Positions 55,046 to 64,000 of a stretch of 64,000 bases of DNA are shown one piece after another. The notes beneath the pieces were generated by a model. That model was not told the DNA's origin. It was given only the letters and a program-made list of their open reading frames with translations, and ran no database searches. The DNA comes from Oleispirillum sp963668495 (GTDB lineage: Bacteria > Pseudomonadota > Alphaproteobacteria > Rhodospirillales > Rhodospirillaceae). The stretch spans positions 1,984,001 through 2,048,000 of the forward strand of contig OY764545.1 in assembly GCA_963668495.1 (NCBI GenBank), given 5' to 3'. Position numbers and translations under genes: made by a program. The stretch's first letter is position 1, and every line of letters starts with the position of its first letter.

Positions 55046-56859
55046 TTCTTTCAGCTTTATACGGTTATTACAAAAGGACAGCGGGGCAGGGTGAAAATAG
55101 CCCGCCACTGCTGGGGTTCGAGAATGCCAAAGTCTCTGGAGCAATCCAAATTGATCTTGATGGGCAATTCTTGGGCATACTGGATATGCGGCAATCACAG
55201 ATAAAGGGAAAGCCTCGCCCCTGTCTAATGTCTGTGCCGCAACCTCCTGTCCGAACTGTTGGGATTAAGGCAGGCTTCCTTTGTGATGCCGCCGGGTATT
55301 GTCTGGGATATGACGGCAAAGGCAAGCCTGAGCGAGCTCAGGAAACTTTTGCGGCATCACGCGAAATTCACGAGGCTCTTTTACAGAACTGTGTTCACCC
55401 TGTCGCACAGGCGATCCTTCGCTTTTATGAACAATGGACACCTCAAACAGATACCGAGACTTTGGCGGCCTACGTAGAGGAAATGTCCAATTGGCTCGTT
55501 TTTGCTGTTCATAATGAGGATGGGCAGGTTTGTTTTGCCCATGCCGTACCGGAATTACAAGAAATATGGATGCGCCACAGTGCGAATTCGGCATCTGATA
55601 TTCTTGGGCAGTGCCTTGTCACAGGGCGGGAGAACGTGCCAATTGCCCGATTGCATGGAAAAATAAAAGGGGTTCGGGAAGCGCAGTCCTCAGGTGCATC
55701 GTTGGTCTCATTCAATTTTGATGCGGCCACATCATATGGCAAGACTCAAAGTTTTAATGCTCCGGTTAGTGAAGAAGCTGCTTTTGGCTATGTTGCGGCT
55801 CTGAATTCCTTTTTGCAGCCAAATAATCCCAATAATCGTTTTTTTGGCGATACCACGTATATCTTTTGGGCGGAGCGGAAAACGCCAGCCGAAAGCCTGA
55901 TGGCTGCTTTGTTTGATCCCCCGTTGGTGGATGAGAAAAAAGCCGCGAATGATGAAATAGCTATGGCAAGACGTATTCAAGGTACTCTTGATTGTTTGGC
56001 CCGTGGACGCCCATTGACCGATCCTGATTTGCTCCAGTCACAAGATGTACAGTTTTATATTCTTGGCTTGGCGCCCAACGCAGCGCGTGTGTCCGTGCGG
56101 CTTTGGATGGTGGATACAATTAAAAACTACTTGTCCCATTTGGGACAGCATTTGGAAGATTTGTCCCTAATTAAGGATCATCCAGACCGGACAAGTTATC
56201 CATCACTTTGGTCATTGGCAAGTCAGGTACACCCCAAAGATCAGGACGGGAAAACCCGTGGTAAGAATGCGGGCAGCGCCACGAAGAAACTGTGTGGTGA
56301 TCTGTTCCGCGCAATGATTAGTGGTTCTGCTTACCCGGCAAGCCTACTGCCGCTTTTGTTGGATCGGTTTCGTAATGACCGATACATCTCTCACCCGCGT
56401 GTAGCATTGCTTAAAGCCTATTTGACGCGCTGGCAACGTATCACCCAGCCAAATCTGGAGGAGCTCCCCATGGCTTTAGATGAAAATCGTACGGAAATTG
56501 GCTACCGCCTTGGTCGCCTGTTTGCCGTTCTTGAAAGATTGCAGGAAGCAGCCCTTGGAAACGCTGTGAATGCGAGCATTCGTGATAAGTTTATTGCATC
56601 GGCATCAGCGACGCCTGCGACGGTTTATCCATATCTTTTGTCATTGTCTTTGAGCCATATGAAAAAGGCACGTCGTAAATCCGCAGGGAGTGCTGTGTTC
56701 TTTGACAAGCTGATTCAATCAATCAGTAATGATCTGCATGAGTTCCCTTTGGTGCTTTCTCCGACGGATCAGGGCTTATTCTTCCTTGGATATTATCAGC
56801 AGCGTCAAGTGTTTTTCCAAAAACATACCGCAGAAACGAACGAAGTTGCAGCCGAGTAA
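55042..56859 (+). CDS. cas8c: Cas8c (Csd1), Cascade large subunit
   Basis: The protein has 605 residues. The N-terminal LYGYYKRTAGQGENSPPLLGFENAKVSGAIQID is characteristic of Csd1, the type I-C large subunit that recognises the PAM. It sits between cas5 and cas7, as in canonical I-C loci. The C-terminal region has an internal start for Cas11 in some I-C systems. An internal start near 56475 (GGAGGAGCTCCCC before ATGGCT) could serve this, but was not proven. Confidence 0.92.
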   Translation: MILSALYGYYKRTAGQGENSPPLLGFENAKVSGAIQIDLDGQFLGILDMRQSQIKGKPRPCLMSVPQPPVRTVGIKAGFLCDAAGYCLGYDGKGKPERAQETFAASREIHEALLQNCVHPVAQAILRFYEQWTPQTDTETLAAYVEEMSNWLVFAVHNEDGQVCFAHAVPELQEIWMRHSANSASDILGQCLVTGRENVPIARLHGKIKGVREAQSSGASLVSFNFDAATSYGKTQSFNAPVSEEAAFGYVAALNSFLQPNNPNNRFFGDTTYIFWAERKTPAESLMAALFDPPLVDEKKAANDEIAMARRIQGTLDCLARGRPLTDPDLLQSQDVQFYILGLAPNAARVSVRLWMVDTIKNYLSHLGQHLEDLSLIKDHPDRTSYPSLWSLASQVHPKDQDGKTRGKNAGSATKKLCGDLFRAMISGSAYPASLLPLLLDRFRNDRYISHPRVALLKAYLTRWQRITQPNLEELPMALDENRTEIGYRLGRLFAVLERLQEAALGNAVNASIRDKFIASASATPATVYPYLLSLSLSHMKKARRKSAGSAVFFDKLIQSISNDLHEFPLVLSPTDQGLFFLGYYQQRQVFFQKHTAETNEVAAE

Positions 56860-56874
56860 CAGGAGCGCAAAATT

Positions 56875-57765
56875 ATGTCTGTTTTAAATAACCGTATTGA
56901 ATTTGTTTTCCATTTTGATGTGACAAATGGCAATCCAAATGGTGATCCAGATGCCGGAAACATGCCGCGCGTTGATCCGTTGACACAAAAGGGTTTGGTT
57001 ACGGATGTGTGTTTGAAGCGCAAAATCCGGAATTATGTGTCTATTGTTAAAGATGAAGAACCGGGATACGACATCTACGTGCGTGAAAAAGCGGTATTAA
57101 ATCGACAGCATGCTCGTGCGTACGATGCACTTGGCTTGAAGCCAGAGAAAAAGAAATTACCAAAAGGGGCAGAAGAAGCACGCGCAGTCACAAAATGGAT
57201 GTGTGATACCTTCTTTGATGTTCGCGCTTTTGGCGCAGTTATGACGACGGATACCAACTGTGGGCAGGTCCGTGGCCCGGTGCAGTTAACCTTTGCTCAA
57301 AGTGTGGACCCAATCCAACCTCTGAACCTAAGCATTACCCGCATGGCTGTCACTACAGACAAGGAAGCGGAAAGCCAAGGTGGCGATAACCGAACGATGG
57401 GTGATAAAAATATTGTTCCTTATGGTTTGTACCGTTGTCACGGTTTTGTATCTCCGCATTTTGCCAACGGGGCAAAGGGAACAGGCTTTAAGGATGAGGA
57501 TCTGGACCTGTTGTGGAGTGCTCTCATGAATATGTTCGATCATGATCGGTCTGCTTCACGCGGTGAGATGGTCCCGCGAGGCTTGGTTGCTTTCTATCAT
57601 GATAGCCCGTTGGGGAATGCTCCGGCTCATACTTTGCTGGAACGTGTCCAAGCAAAACGGACTCCTGAAAGTGGTTCTGGGTTCCCTCAGTCATTTGCTG
57701 ATTACGTTATTACGCTTGATGAGGCTGATATGCCGACAGGTGTAACAGTTAAAAAACTGATCTAA
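56875..57765 (+). CDS. cas7c: Cas7 (Csd2), Cascade backbone
   Basis: The protein has 296 residues; an AGGAGC ribosome site precedes the ATG. The N-terminal FVFHFDVTNGNPNGDPDAGN RAMP strand and the FGAVMTTDTNCGQVRGPVQL segment match Csd2. It forms the helical backbone along the crRNA. Downstream cas4 begins 45 bases later. Confidence 0.94.
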   Translation: MSVLNNRIEFVFHFDVTNGNPNGDPDAGNMPRVDPLTQKGLVTDVCLKRKIRNYVSIVKDEEPGYDIYVREKAVLNRQHARAYDALGLKPEKKKLPKGAEEARAVTKWMCDTFFDVRAFGAVMTTDTNCGQVRGPVQLTFAQSVDPIQPLNLSITRMAVTTDKEAESQGGDNRTMGDKNIVPYGLYRCHGFVSPHFANGAKGTGFKDEDLDLLWSALMNMFDHDRSASRGEMVPRGLVAFYHDSPLGNAPAHTLLERVQAKRTPESGSGFPQSFADYVITLDEADMPTGVTVKKLI

Positions 57766-57810
57766 AAACAAACGGATGCGGGGGCGAGATGGTAAAACGG
57801 GGACTATCCG

Positions 57811-58470
57811 ATGGATGATGATCTGTTGATGCCAATCTCGGCCCTGCAACATCTGGCGTTCTGCCCACGGCAGTGTGCCTTGATCCACGGGCAACAGGAA
57901 TGGGCAGACAACCGTCTGACTGCCGAGGGGCAGGTTTTGCATGCCCGAGCCAATAGCGGAGAAGGAGAAAACCGCCGCAATCGCAGAATTGCACGGACAG
58001 TTAAGCTGTGCAGCAAGGCTCTCAGCCTGACCGGAGTTGCGGATGTGGTGGAATTTCATCGGCAAAGCCATGACGGGGCTGAAATTTGGGTCCCGTACCC
58101 TGTGGAATACAAGCGCGGTAAGCCAAAGCCACACAATGCAGACCGAATACAGGTATGCGCACAGGCACTTTGCCTTGAGGAAATGTTGGGCATTCCGGTG
58201 CCGTGTGGGGCTTTGTTCTATGGTCAGCCCAAGCGTCGTGAAGACGTGGATTTCACGCCAGAATTACGGCAGGAAGTTTCGGAAATGGCACAACGCTTGG
58301 CAAAAATCTTTACGAATTCGGAATTGCCGCCGCCGTTGGATAATGACCCCCGGTGTCGCAGTTGCTCTTTGCTCGACATTTGCCAACCCAAACAGAGCCA
58401 ACGCAGCGTTCGGCGTTGGATAGCAGGGCGGTTAAAGCAACTGAACACTGTGGAGGATGCTGCATCATGA
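57811..58470 (+). CDS. cas4: Cas4 exonuclease for spacer processing
   Basis: The protein has 219 residues. Iron-sulfur cysteines are FCPRQCAL at the start and CRSCSLLDICQP at the end. The RecB-like nuclease core includes YPVEYKRGKPKPH (catalytic E-x-K). Cas4 trims prespacers and helps pick PAMs with Cas1-Cas2. It overlaps cas1 by four bases (ATGA). Confidence 0.93.
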   Translation: MDDDLLMPISALQHLAFCPRQCALIHGQQEWADNRLTAEGQVLHARANSGEGENRRNRRIARTVKLCSKALSLTGVADVVEFHRQSHDGAEIWVPYPVEYKRGKPKPHNADRIQVCAQALCLEEMLGIPVPCGALFYGQPKRREDVDFTPELRQEVSEMAQRLAKIFTNSELPPPLDNDPRCRSCSLLDICQPKQSQRSVRRWIAGRLKQLNTVEDAAS

Positions 58471-59492
58471 AACGTTTGGGAAATACGCTCTACATCACCA
58501 CTCAGGGTAGCTATCTGTCCAAAGAAGGCGACTGCATTTTGATCGCGCGGGACGACCAACAAAACGTCCGTATTCCCTTACATAATATGGATGGCCTTGT
58601 TTGCTTTGGGCAGATATCTACCTCACCATTCTTACTTGGATTTTGCGCACAAAGCGGTGTTACGGTGACATGGCTGGACGCATTCGGGCGTTTTCTGGCG
58701 CGGGCGGAAGGCCCGGTTTCGGGTAATGTGCGCTTGCGCCGAGCACAATATACGGCTTCAGAACCGGAGGCCCAATGCGTTGAAATTGCTCGCTCGGTAT
58801 TGATTGGAAAGATCGCAAACCAACGCTTGGTTCTGCAACGGGCCATGCGGGATTATAAGGATATGCCCACCGAAGTTGGCGGAGCAATCCGCGATCTGGG
58901 GCGGGCATTGCATCGTTTGCCGACGCTACAGGATTTGGACAGTTTACGCGGCTGCGAAGGGGATGCAGCACGCAGCTATTTTATGGCGTTTCCGCATTTG
59001 ATCCGAAGTGCTGACCCCGCCTTTGCCTTTGTTGGGCGTAATCGGCGGCCTCCCACTGACCCGGTGAATTGCCTGCTGTCGTTTTTTTATACGTTATTGA
59101 CCCATGATGTGCGTTCGGCGTTGGAAAGTGTAGGCTTGGACCCGCAGGTCGGATTTTTGCATCGCGAGCGTCCGGGACGCCCAAGTCTTGCCCTAGATAT
59201 GATGGAGGAATTCCGTCCGTGGTTTGCCGACCGCTTGGTTCTGAGCCTGATTAACCGTGGACAATTGCAGGGGGATGATTTCATCACCAGCGACAGCGGG
59301 GCCGTGACAATGACCGATGATGCTCGCCGTACGGTTTTGAAGGCTTATCAAGAACGTAAGGCAGAAACCGTTACGCACCCATTTACGGGGGAAACCATGG
59401 CAATTGGTTTGCTGTGGCACATGCAGGCCCGATTGTTGTCTATGCATCTGCGGGGCGATCTGGATGCTTACCCTCCGTTCTTGCCGAAGTGA
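58467..59492 (+). CDS. cas1: Cas1 integrase
   Basis: The protein has 341 residues from ATG 58467, which overlaps the cas4 stop; the longer frame to 58353 is rejected. N-terminal beta-domain (GNTLYITTQGSYLSKEGD) and the C-terminal helical catalytic domain with VGLDPQVGFLHRERPGRPSLALDMMEEFRP, carrying the metal-binding His and Glu. It inserts new spacers at the leader end. Confidence 0.95.
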   Translation: MKRLGNTLYITTQGSYLSKEGDCILIARDDQQNVRIPLHNMDGLVCFGQISTSPFLLGFCAQSGVTVTWLDAFGRFLARAEGPVSGNVRLRRAQYTASEPEAQCVEIARSVLIGKIANQRLVLQRAMRDYKDMPTEVGGAIRDLGRALHRLPTLQDLDSLRGCEGDAARSYFMAFPHLIRSADPAFAFVGRNRRPPTDPVNCLLSFFYTLLTHDVRSALESVGLDPQVGFLHRERPGRPSLALDMMEEFRPWFADRLVLSLINRGQLQGDDFITSDSGAVTMTDDARRTVLKAYQERKAETVTHPFTGETMAIGLLWHMQARLLSMHLRGDLDAYPPFLPK

Positions 59493-59498
59493 GGCTTC

Positions 59499-59789
59499 AT
59501 GCTGGTTGTTGTTGCATATGATGTGTGTACCATGGATACGGCAGGGCGCAGACGCCTGCGCCATATTGCCAAAGCATGTCAAAACTGGGGTCAGCGCGTG
59601 CAGGCTTCCGTATTTGAATGTGAGGTCGATCCGGCGCAGTGGGCGACTTTGCGTGGTGAATTGGTCCGCCTGATGGAACCCAAAACTGACAGCTTGCGGT
59701 TCTATTTCCTTGGTTCGGGAAAACGACACAAGGTTGAACATGTAGGGGCTAAACCAAGTCTAGATTTGAACGGGCCGTTAATTTTGTGA
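59499..59789 (+). CDS. cas2: Cas2
   Basis: The protein has 96 residues. The first strand MLVVVAYDVCTMDTAGRRRL has the conserved Asp, and QASVFECEVDPAQW is the second-strand block typical of Cas2. It begins six bases after the cas1 stop and ends 14 bases before the array 2 leader repeat. Confidence 0.94.
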   Translation: MLVVVAYDVCTMDTAGRRRLRHIAKACQNWGQRVQASVFECEVDPAQWATLRGELVRLMEPKTDSLRFYFLGSGKRHKVEHVGAKPSLDLNGPLIL

Positions 59790-59803
59790 TGGTTGGGCAA
59801 TGT

Positions 59804-59982
59804 TCCGCGAACCCTAAGCGACCATAAAATCCCTAGGGAGGTTCGCGGAGCTTGTAATGAATTGATAATAAACAGAATATATTTATTTCACTGGTTTCGT
59901 TAGGCAGCCAGAGAACATTTGCCAGCAGGTTCGCGGAAAATATCTGTTTTTGACAGCAATTTCGTTGCGTTACACTATGCCT
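59804..59982 (+). promoter_or_regulatory. CRISPR array 2 leader
   Basis: TCCGCGAACC (59804-59813) / GGTTCGCGGA (59840-59849) form a 10-bp inverted repeat. AGGTTCGCGGA recurs at 59927-59937, 88 bases after its first copy. TATCTGTTTTTGACAG precedes the first repeat, as in array 1. Confidence 0.75.
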
Positions 59983-60994
59983 GTCGCCCCCTTCGCGGGG
60001 GCGTGGATTGAAACCGCCCATTCCTGCCCACGACCAAAGCCAGAACGTCGCCCCCTTCGCGGGGGCGTGGATTGAAACTTAAGCCCCATGCCGTGTTTTA
60101 GGCCGTATTTGGCGTCGCCCCCTTCGCGGGGGCGTGGATTGAAACTCTGATCCCGAAACCCGTGAAGAAGAGCAAAAAGGTCGCCCCCTTCGCGGGGGCG
60201 TGGATTGAAACGACTGATCCGGGCCATTTGTCTACGCCTTCCATGTCGCCCCCTTCGCGGGGGCGTGGATTGAAACCGACGTTTGTCGCCACACTGATTC
60301 CGGCCTCACGTCGCCCCCTTCGCGGGGGCGTGGATTGAAACCGTCCATGTTGTTATCTATTCGCATGCACAGCTAGTCGCCCCCTTCGCGGGGGCGTGGA
60401 TTGAAACTGTTTGTGAGGTTAAACTCGAAATTTTCTGACGTCGCCCCCTTCGCGGGGGCGTGGATTGAAACCGTCTCCGTCAATCGGAAGGGTGGTTGAC
60501 CGGACGTCGCCCCCTTCGCGGGGGCGTGGATTGAAACATGGTCACTGTTGCTGTGTCCGGCAGGCGTCCAGGTCGCCCCCTTCGCGGGGGCGTGGATTGA
60601 AACTGGATACCACCCGGCCTTGATTTATCCAAAGTGTCGCCCCCTTCGCGGGGGCGTGGATTGAAACATCTCGATCACGCGCAGACTTTGCAAAATATCG
60701 GTCGCCCCCTTCGCGGGGGCGTGGATTGAAACTTCAACCCCCTCAGTCGCTCGCCTGATGGCCTCTGTCGCCCCCTTCGCGGGGGCGTGGATTGAAACAG
60801 TTTTGCAATGGCGGCAGCGGCGGTTTGGGCCGTCGCCCCCTTCGCGGGGGCGTGGATTGAAACCAAAACCTGCAAAGCAAACGGCAACGGCAAACGTCGC
60901 CCCCTTCGCGGGGGCGTGGATTGAAACCCCAGCCAGTGTGCCAGAACGGGAACCTCCACGCAGTCGCCCCCTTCGCGAGGCGGTGGAGCCATAA
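59983..60994 (+). CRISPR. CRISPR array 2, type I-C repeats
   Basis: Sixteen 32-nt repeats, GTCGCCCCCTTCGC followed by GGGGGCGTGGATTGAAAC, with 15 spacers of 32-35 nt. Starts run 59983, 60047, 60114, 60180, 60245, 60310, 60376, 60440, 60506, 60572, 60636, 60701, 60767, 60832, 60896, 60963; the last copy is degraded. The first 15 are identical. CGCCCCC pairs with GGGGGCG around a TTCGC loop, the hairpin Cas5c cleaves beside. The leader lies at the left, adjoining cas2. Overlapping ORFs are artefacts. Confidence 0.97.
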
Positions 60995-61094
60995 TGTCAA
61001 GTTGCACTGTGACAATTCACTGGTCATGCATTTTTCTGTTGTCTGGATGAAGGAATAGAGTCATAGCCTTCCTTCAACAGCAAAAGAGCAAAGC

Positions 61095-61991
61095 ATGAAA
61101 ATCTGGATACTGTACAAAGAGAGCAGCAGCGGTTTAAGCCCGGAGTTCTACGAAATCCAACGTTTGCTTTCCGTCGGGAAAGAACGCGGATTGGACATCG
61201 AAGTGTTTAAACCGGAGCAGTTCGAACTGTTGGTGACGGCAGATACCAAACGCAGCGTTATGGTGGATGCGGAAATCAAACCCTTGCCGGATGTTATGCT
61301 GCCTCGGATGGGTGCGGATACGACCTACTTTGCTTTGTCGGTAATCCGGCAATTGGAACGCCTGTCGGTGCCGACGTTCAATTCATCCCGTTCGATTGAA
61401 ACAGTGAAGGACAAGCTGTTTGCTCACCAATTGTTGGCACGGGAAAAGTTGCCAATTCCGAAAACCATGTTGGCAAAGTTCCCAATCGATCTGGAACTGG
61501 TGGAACGGGCCCTTGGCTTTCCGCTTATTGTCAAAACCCTGAGTGGCAGTCAGGGCAGTGGGGTCTTCCTGTGCGAGAACCGTCGCAGTTTTGAAGATTT
61601 GATGGAGCTTGTCCGCGTTACCCAGTCCAATGCCAACCTAATTTTTCAGGAATTTATTTCTGAAAGCCGTGGGCGCGACATTCGTATGTTTGTTGTCGGC
61701 GGTCGGGTTGTGGCAGCCATGGAACGACGGGCGAGGGATGATAGCTTTAAGGCCAATTACAGCATTGGTGGCGAAGTCTTGCCGTTTGTCCCGGATCGTA
61801 ATGCAGAATGGCTTGCCCTTGAAAGTGCGCGGTTGCTTGGCCTTGATATCGCCGGGATTGACCTGCTGTTTGACAAGGATGGTTACAAGATTTGTGAAGC
61901 CAACAGCTCACCCGGATTTGAAGGATTGGAAAGCTGTTGCGACATCAATATCGCCGAAGAAATTCTTGATTTCGTAAAATTCAGGCTATAG
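61095..61991 (+). CDS. RimK-like ATP-grasp ligase
   Basis: The protein has 298 residues. ATP-grasp features: SIETVKDKLFAHQLL, LPIPKTMLA, FPLIVKTLSGSQGSGVFL (ATP-binding lysine and glycine loop), FQEFISESRGRDIRMFVVGG and the metal-binding IDLLFDKDGYKICEANSSPGFEG. RimK-type enzymes add amino acids, often glutamate, to a protein or small-molecule carboxylate. Convergent with the hydrolase fusion gene next door, a pairing that recurs in bacteria and suggests linked peptide or Glu-tag metabolism. Confidence 0.85.
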   Translation: MKIWILYKESSSGLSPEFYEIQRLLSVGKERGLDIEVFKPEQFELLVTADTKRSVMVDAEIKPLPDVMLPRMGADTTYFALSVIRQLERLSVPTFNSSRSIETVKDKLFAHQLLAREKLPIPKTMLAKFPIDLELVERALGFPLIVKTLSGSQGSGVFLCENRRSFEDLMELVRVTQSNANLIFQEFISESRGRDIRMFVVGGRVVAAMERRARDDSFKANYSIGGEVLPFVPDRNAEWLALESARLLGLDIAGIDLLFDKDGYKICEANSSPGFEGLESCCDINIAEEILDFVKFRL

Positions 61992-62017
61992 CCGAGGGCA
62001 CATCTGCTCTTGGATGA

Positions 62018-62043
62018 CTTCCCGATGAGATCCCATCGGGAAG
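62018..62043. terminator. Bidirectional hairpin between convergent genes
   Basis: CTTCCCGATG (62018-62027) and CATCGGGAAG (62034-62043) are perfect 10-bp arms. No clear T-run follows on either strand, so termination is presumed from position. Confidence 0.55.
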
Positions 62044-62059
62044 TTGGCGATGGATAAGC

Positions 62060-64000
62060 TTACCCATGCAGGTTACGGAACTTCATTGCCGATAACAGGT
62101 AATCATGAATAGCATGTGTTTCCGCCGGGGATTGCAGCACGCGACAGATTTGCCGGGGGGTCTGCACAATGCCACGGTCAATCAGTTCAGTGATTGCCCC
62201 ATGGTTTTCAAATGAAACTTTGCCGATCATGAGTGGTTCCCAAGATTTCCCGGCCTTCCAATGTTCATAGGCTTCGGCAAGTCCCCGTAAATACAAATAA
62301 TCTTTGGTAAAGCCGCCACCACGGTATACGCGCGCGGTGGTTAAAAATGCCAAGGCGTCAGTTGCGCCTTGTTCTTCGCGAAGGGCGTCAAAGGTTCTGG
62401 CGAATGGATATCCATCCAGCATATGCTTTACTGCCAATACCCGCAGGGCCAAAGTCTTTAGCCGAGATAACGATAAATTCCCGGACAGGTATTCACACAG
62501 TACGGCTGTGCCTTCCTGGGTCTCGGTTCCTCCCGGCAGGCCAAGTCTGAACAACTGTAATTGTTGATATCGAGCATTGGCAGACGATAACAAGTGAACG
62601 CCAACTTCGTGGTGCTTCAGTGCCTCGACCCCTCTGCGGGTTTGGCTGTTACCGCGTTTGACCAAGACCGCAAAGCTTTTGTTGTCGACCATGGCCCCGG
62701 CAACGATGCTGCGTGATAATTTCGCTGGAGCATCAATGCCGTATCGGTCTATTTCACGTTGAATGATTGAAACAACTTCTGTGTCTGACAGCGGCTCACC
62801 ATCCTGAACTTCATCGTCCGGTTGTGGGGCATGGATCAAAAAGCGGGCGTTTTCTATATCCTCGTGCCTTGGTTCGCCGTAGTAACGCAGGGAATTGTAT
62901 AAGCAGTCCTGAGATCCGATAGCCGCAATCAGGTCAACCTTTGTGGACAGTCCTTCAATAGCTTTTCTGTAAAGTGTTTGCAGGGTGACATCGCTGATGG
63001 TTTCGATTGGCAGGCGATAGAGCGCTTCTTTGATCTGGAACGGATTGATGTCCAGATGCCGATACCTGAATTTAGGATCATGGCGTCCGTTGTGAGCAAA
63101 AAACGCCTTACGTTCCTGCTCAAGATTGAGTGGATTGATATACAGCAAAGGGTCAAGTACACGGGCAATGCTGTATAGGCTGCGGTCAATTCGTTTCACA
63201 TTTGGGTCAATGGTTGGCGACAACATTTGCGAACGTTTGATGCTTTGAGATTTGAGCTTGGTCCGGGCGAAAAAAGCCGCGTGTGAGGTGATGGCTTGGG
63301 TGAAGGCGGATTTCAATTCGGCATAAACCTGTGGATACAGGATGTTTTCCTCTTCCTCCATGAAGAATTTTTTGATTTCAAGTGGGATACACAGAATGCC
63401 GGGTGATAGAGCCTTCAAGGCATTGACCATATAACCATGGCCCTGAAACACCCGATCACTTACCGCGGTGACAGTTTCCCCCGTGATTGCGATGTCGTTC
63501 AACTTACGTAAAAGAAGCTCGACACTGCGGCGGTGGCGGCGAAGATCAATGGGGGTTGTCCCAACGTTGAACGTGGGTGCGCCAAGGTGTTGCTGGCGTT
63601 TGCCGTTGTATGTGTGAATGTCATAGACGATGCAGCCGCCGTTTTTCTTGTGCAGCATGGAAATGGTGGCTTGAAGGACCCTGTAAAACTGCCTGTATTT
63701 GGCAAGGCTGATATTGCGTTCCGCCTCTGGCAATGGTTGTGTCCAAACGGTCTTTCCCCACGCCTGATCATAAATGCAGCCTTCCGGGCTGCGGTTAATG
63801 TCGTATTCATACCGGCTGTCATGGCAAATAATGCGATTGGGAAATCCAGAGATAATGTCTCCGGTATGCGGGTCTTCCTCGTAAAACCGTTCGTTTTCCG
63901 TCAATGCGCAATAGGGGATAAGTGACTCGCGGAAGCGATGACCATCATGGATTGCGGTGCAGATATATGGGATGGTCGGAGCTTCGATAATGATATCAAA
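62060..64000 (-). CDS. N-formylglutamate amidohydrolase / DUF1704 metallopeptidase fusion (partial)
   Basis: The frame is open through the right edge (647 codons seen; the TTG at 63904 is not the true start). The N-terminal part resembles N-formylglutamate amidohydrolase: AIHDGHRFRESLIPYC, YDINRSPEGCIYDQAWG, CIVYDIHTYNGKRQQH. The C-terminal 370 residues are DUF1704, the flavohaemoglobin-expression-modulating QEGLA-motif family, with metal site HHEVGVH and TQEGTAVLCEYLSGNL. Related peptidases remove C-terminal residues from proteins. The fusion puts a deformylating amidase-like and a peptidase-like domain in one chain. Confidence 0.82.
   Translation of the reverse strand, partial: FDIIIEAPTIPYICTAIHDGHRFRESLIPYCALTENERFYEEDPHTGDIISGFPNRIICHDSRYEYDINRSPEGCIYDQAWGKTVWTQPLPEAERNISLAKYRQFYRVLQATISMLHKKNGGCIVYDIHTYNGKRQQHLGAPTFNVGTTPIDLRRHRRSVELLLRKLNDIAITGETVTAVSDRVFQGHGYMVNALKALSPGILCIPLEIKKFFMEEEENILYPQVYAELKSAFTQAITSHAAFFARTKLKSQSIKRSQMLSPTIDPNVKRIDRSLYSIARVLDPLLYINPLNLEQERKAFFAHNGRHDPKFRYRHLDINPFQIKEALYRLPIETISDVTLQTLYRKAIEGLSTKVDLIAAIGSQDCLYNSLRYYGEPRHEDIENARFLIHAPQPDDEVQDGEPLSDTEVVSIIQREIDRYGIDAPAKLSRSIVAGAMVDNKSFAVLVKRGNSQTRRGVEALKHHEVGVHLLSSANARYQQLQLFRLGLPGGTETQEGTAVLCEYLSGNLSLSRLKTLALRVLAVKHMLDGYPFARTFDALREEQGATDALAFLTTARVYRGGGFTKDYLYLRGLAEAYEHWKAGKSWEPLMIGKVSFENHGAITELIDRGIVQTPRQICRVLQSPAETHAIHDYLLSAMKFRNLHG

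Noticed and set aside
59833..61027. Repetitive ORFs across CRISPR array 2
   Set aside because: Same artefact: repeats translated in several frames.

Overview
The window is a piece of an alphaproteobacterial chromosome, probably Rhodospirillales-like. The evidence is the 16S text, the rrn order 16S-tRNA-Ile-tRNA-Ala-23S-5S-tRNA-fMet, and the SoxR, SPOR and TonB gene types. The species cannot be fixed by reading alone. Layout: (1) 1-6.4 kb holds the tail of a SPOR-domain gene, a lipoprotein gene and a complete rRNA operon ending in initiator tRNA-fMet. (2) 6.4-32.2 kb holds two tandem mobile elements lodged at the 3' end of that tRNA. They are delimited by a 47-bp direct repeat (6367 and 14480) and a 15-bp remnant (32189). 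What looks like the original rrn terminator now lies beyond both elements at 32204. Element 1 (about 8 kb) resembles a phage-satellite or replicative island: AlpA-like regulator, primase pair, tyrosine integrase, and a cargo pair made of a HEPN-like protein and a P-loop ATPase. Element 2 (about 17.7 kb) is an integrative mobilizable element: large serine recombinase, TraD-like coupling protein, ParA-like ATPase, MobF relaxase with helicase, but no mating-pair genes. Its cargo is an AAA ATPase/subtilisin pair and an AT-rich operon. (3) 32.2-39.1 kb holds an orphan protein with four tandem ribbon-helix-helix units, then a MarR regulator with an RND exporter, a LolA-like periplasmic protein and a beta-barrel protein. 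(4) 39.1-46.7 kb holds CRISPR array 1 and a seven-gene minus-strand operon for TonB-dependent uptake, probably of a metal or metallophore, next to an AraC/PchR-like regulator. (5) 48-51.6 kb holds a cupin, a LysR remnant, an MBL-fold hydrolase and a divergent SoxR/SDR pair with a readable SoxR promoter. (6) 52-61 kb holds a complete type I-C CRISPR-Cas locus (cas3-cas5-cas8c-cas7-cas4-cas1-cas2) and array 2. (7) 61-64 kb holds a RimK-like ATP-grasp gene convergent with an N-formylglutamate amidohydrolase/DUF1704 fusion that runs off the window. The best candidate for an undescribed system is the AT-rich cassette at 27.4-32.2 kb. A small cysteine-containing ORF is followed, after a hairpin, by two translationally coupled ThiF/MccB-like E1 enzymes. 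Each E1 appears to carry an N-terminal PqqD-like peptide-recognition domain. A shortened UvrA-like twin-ABC ATPase follows. This reads as a RiPP-type modified-peptide pathway whose UvrA-like protein could be self-immunity, as known for some DNA-targeting antibiotics. The product is unknown. The second candidate is the HEPN/ATPase pair at 10.8-13.1 kb.
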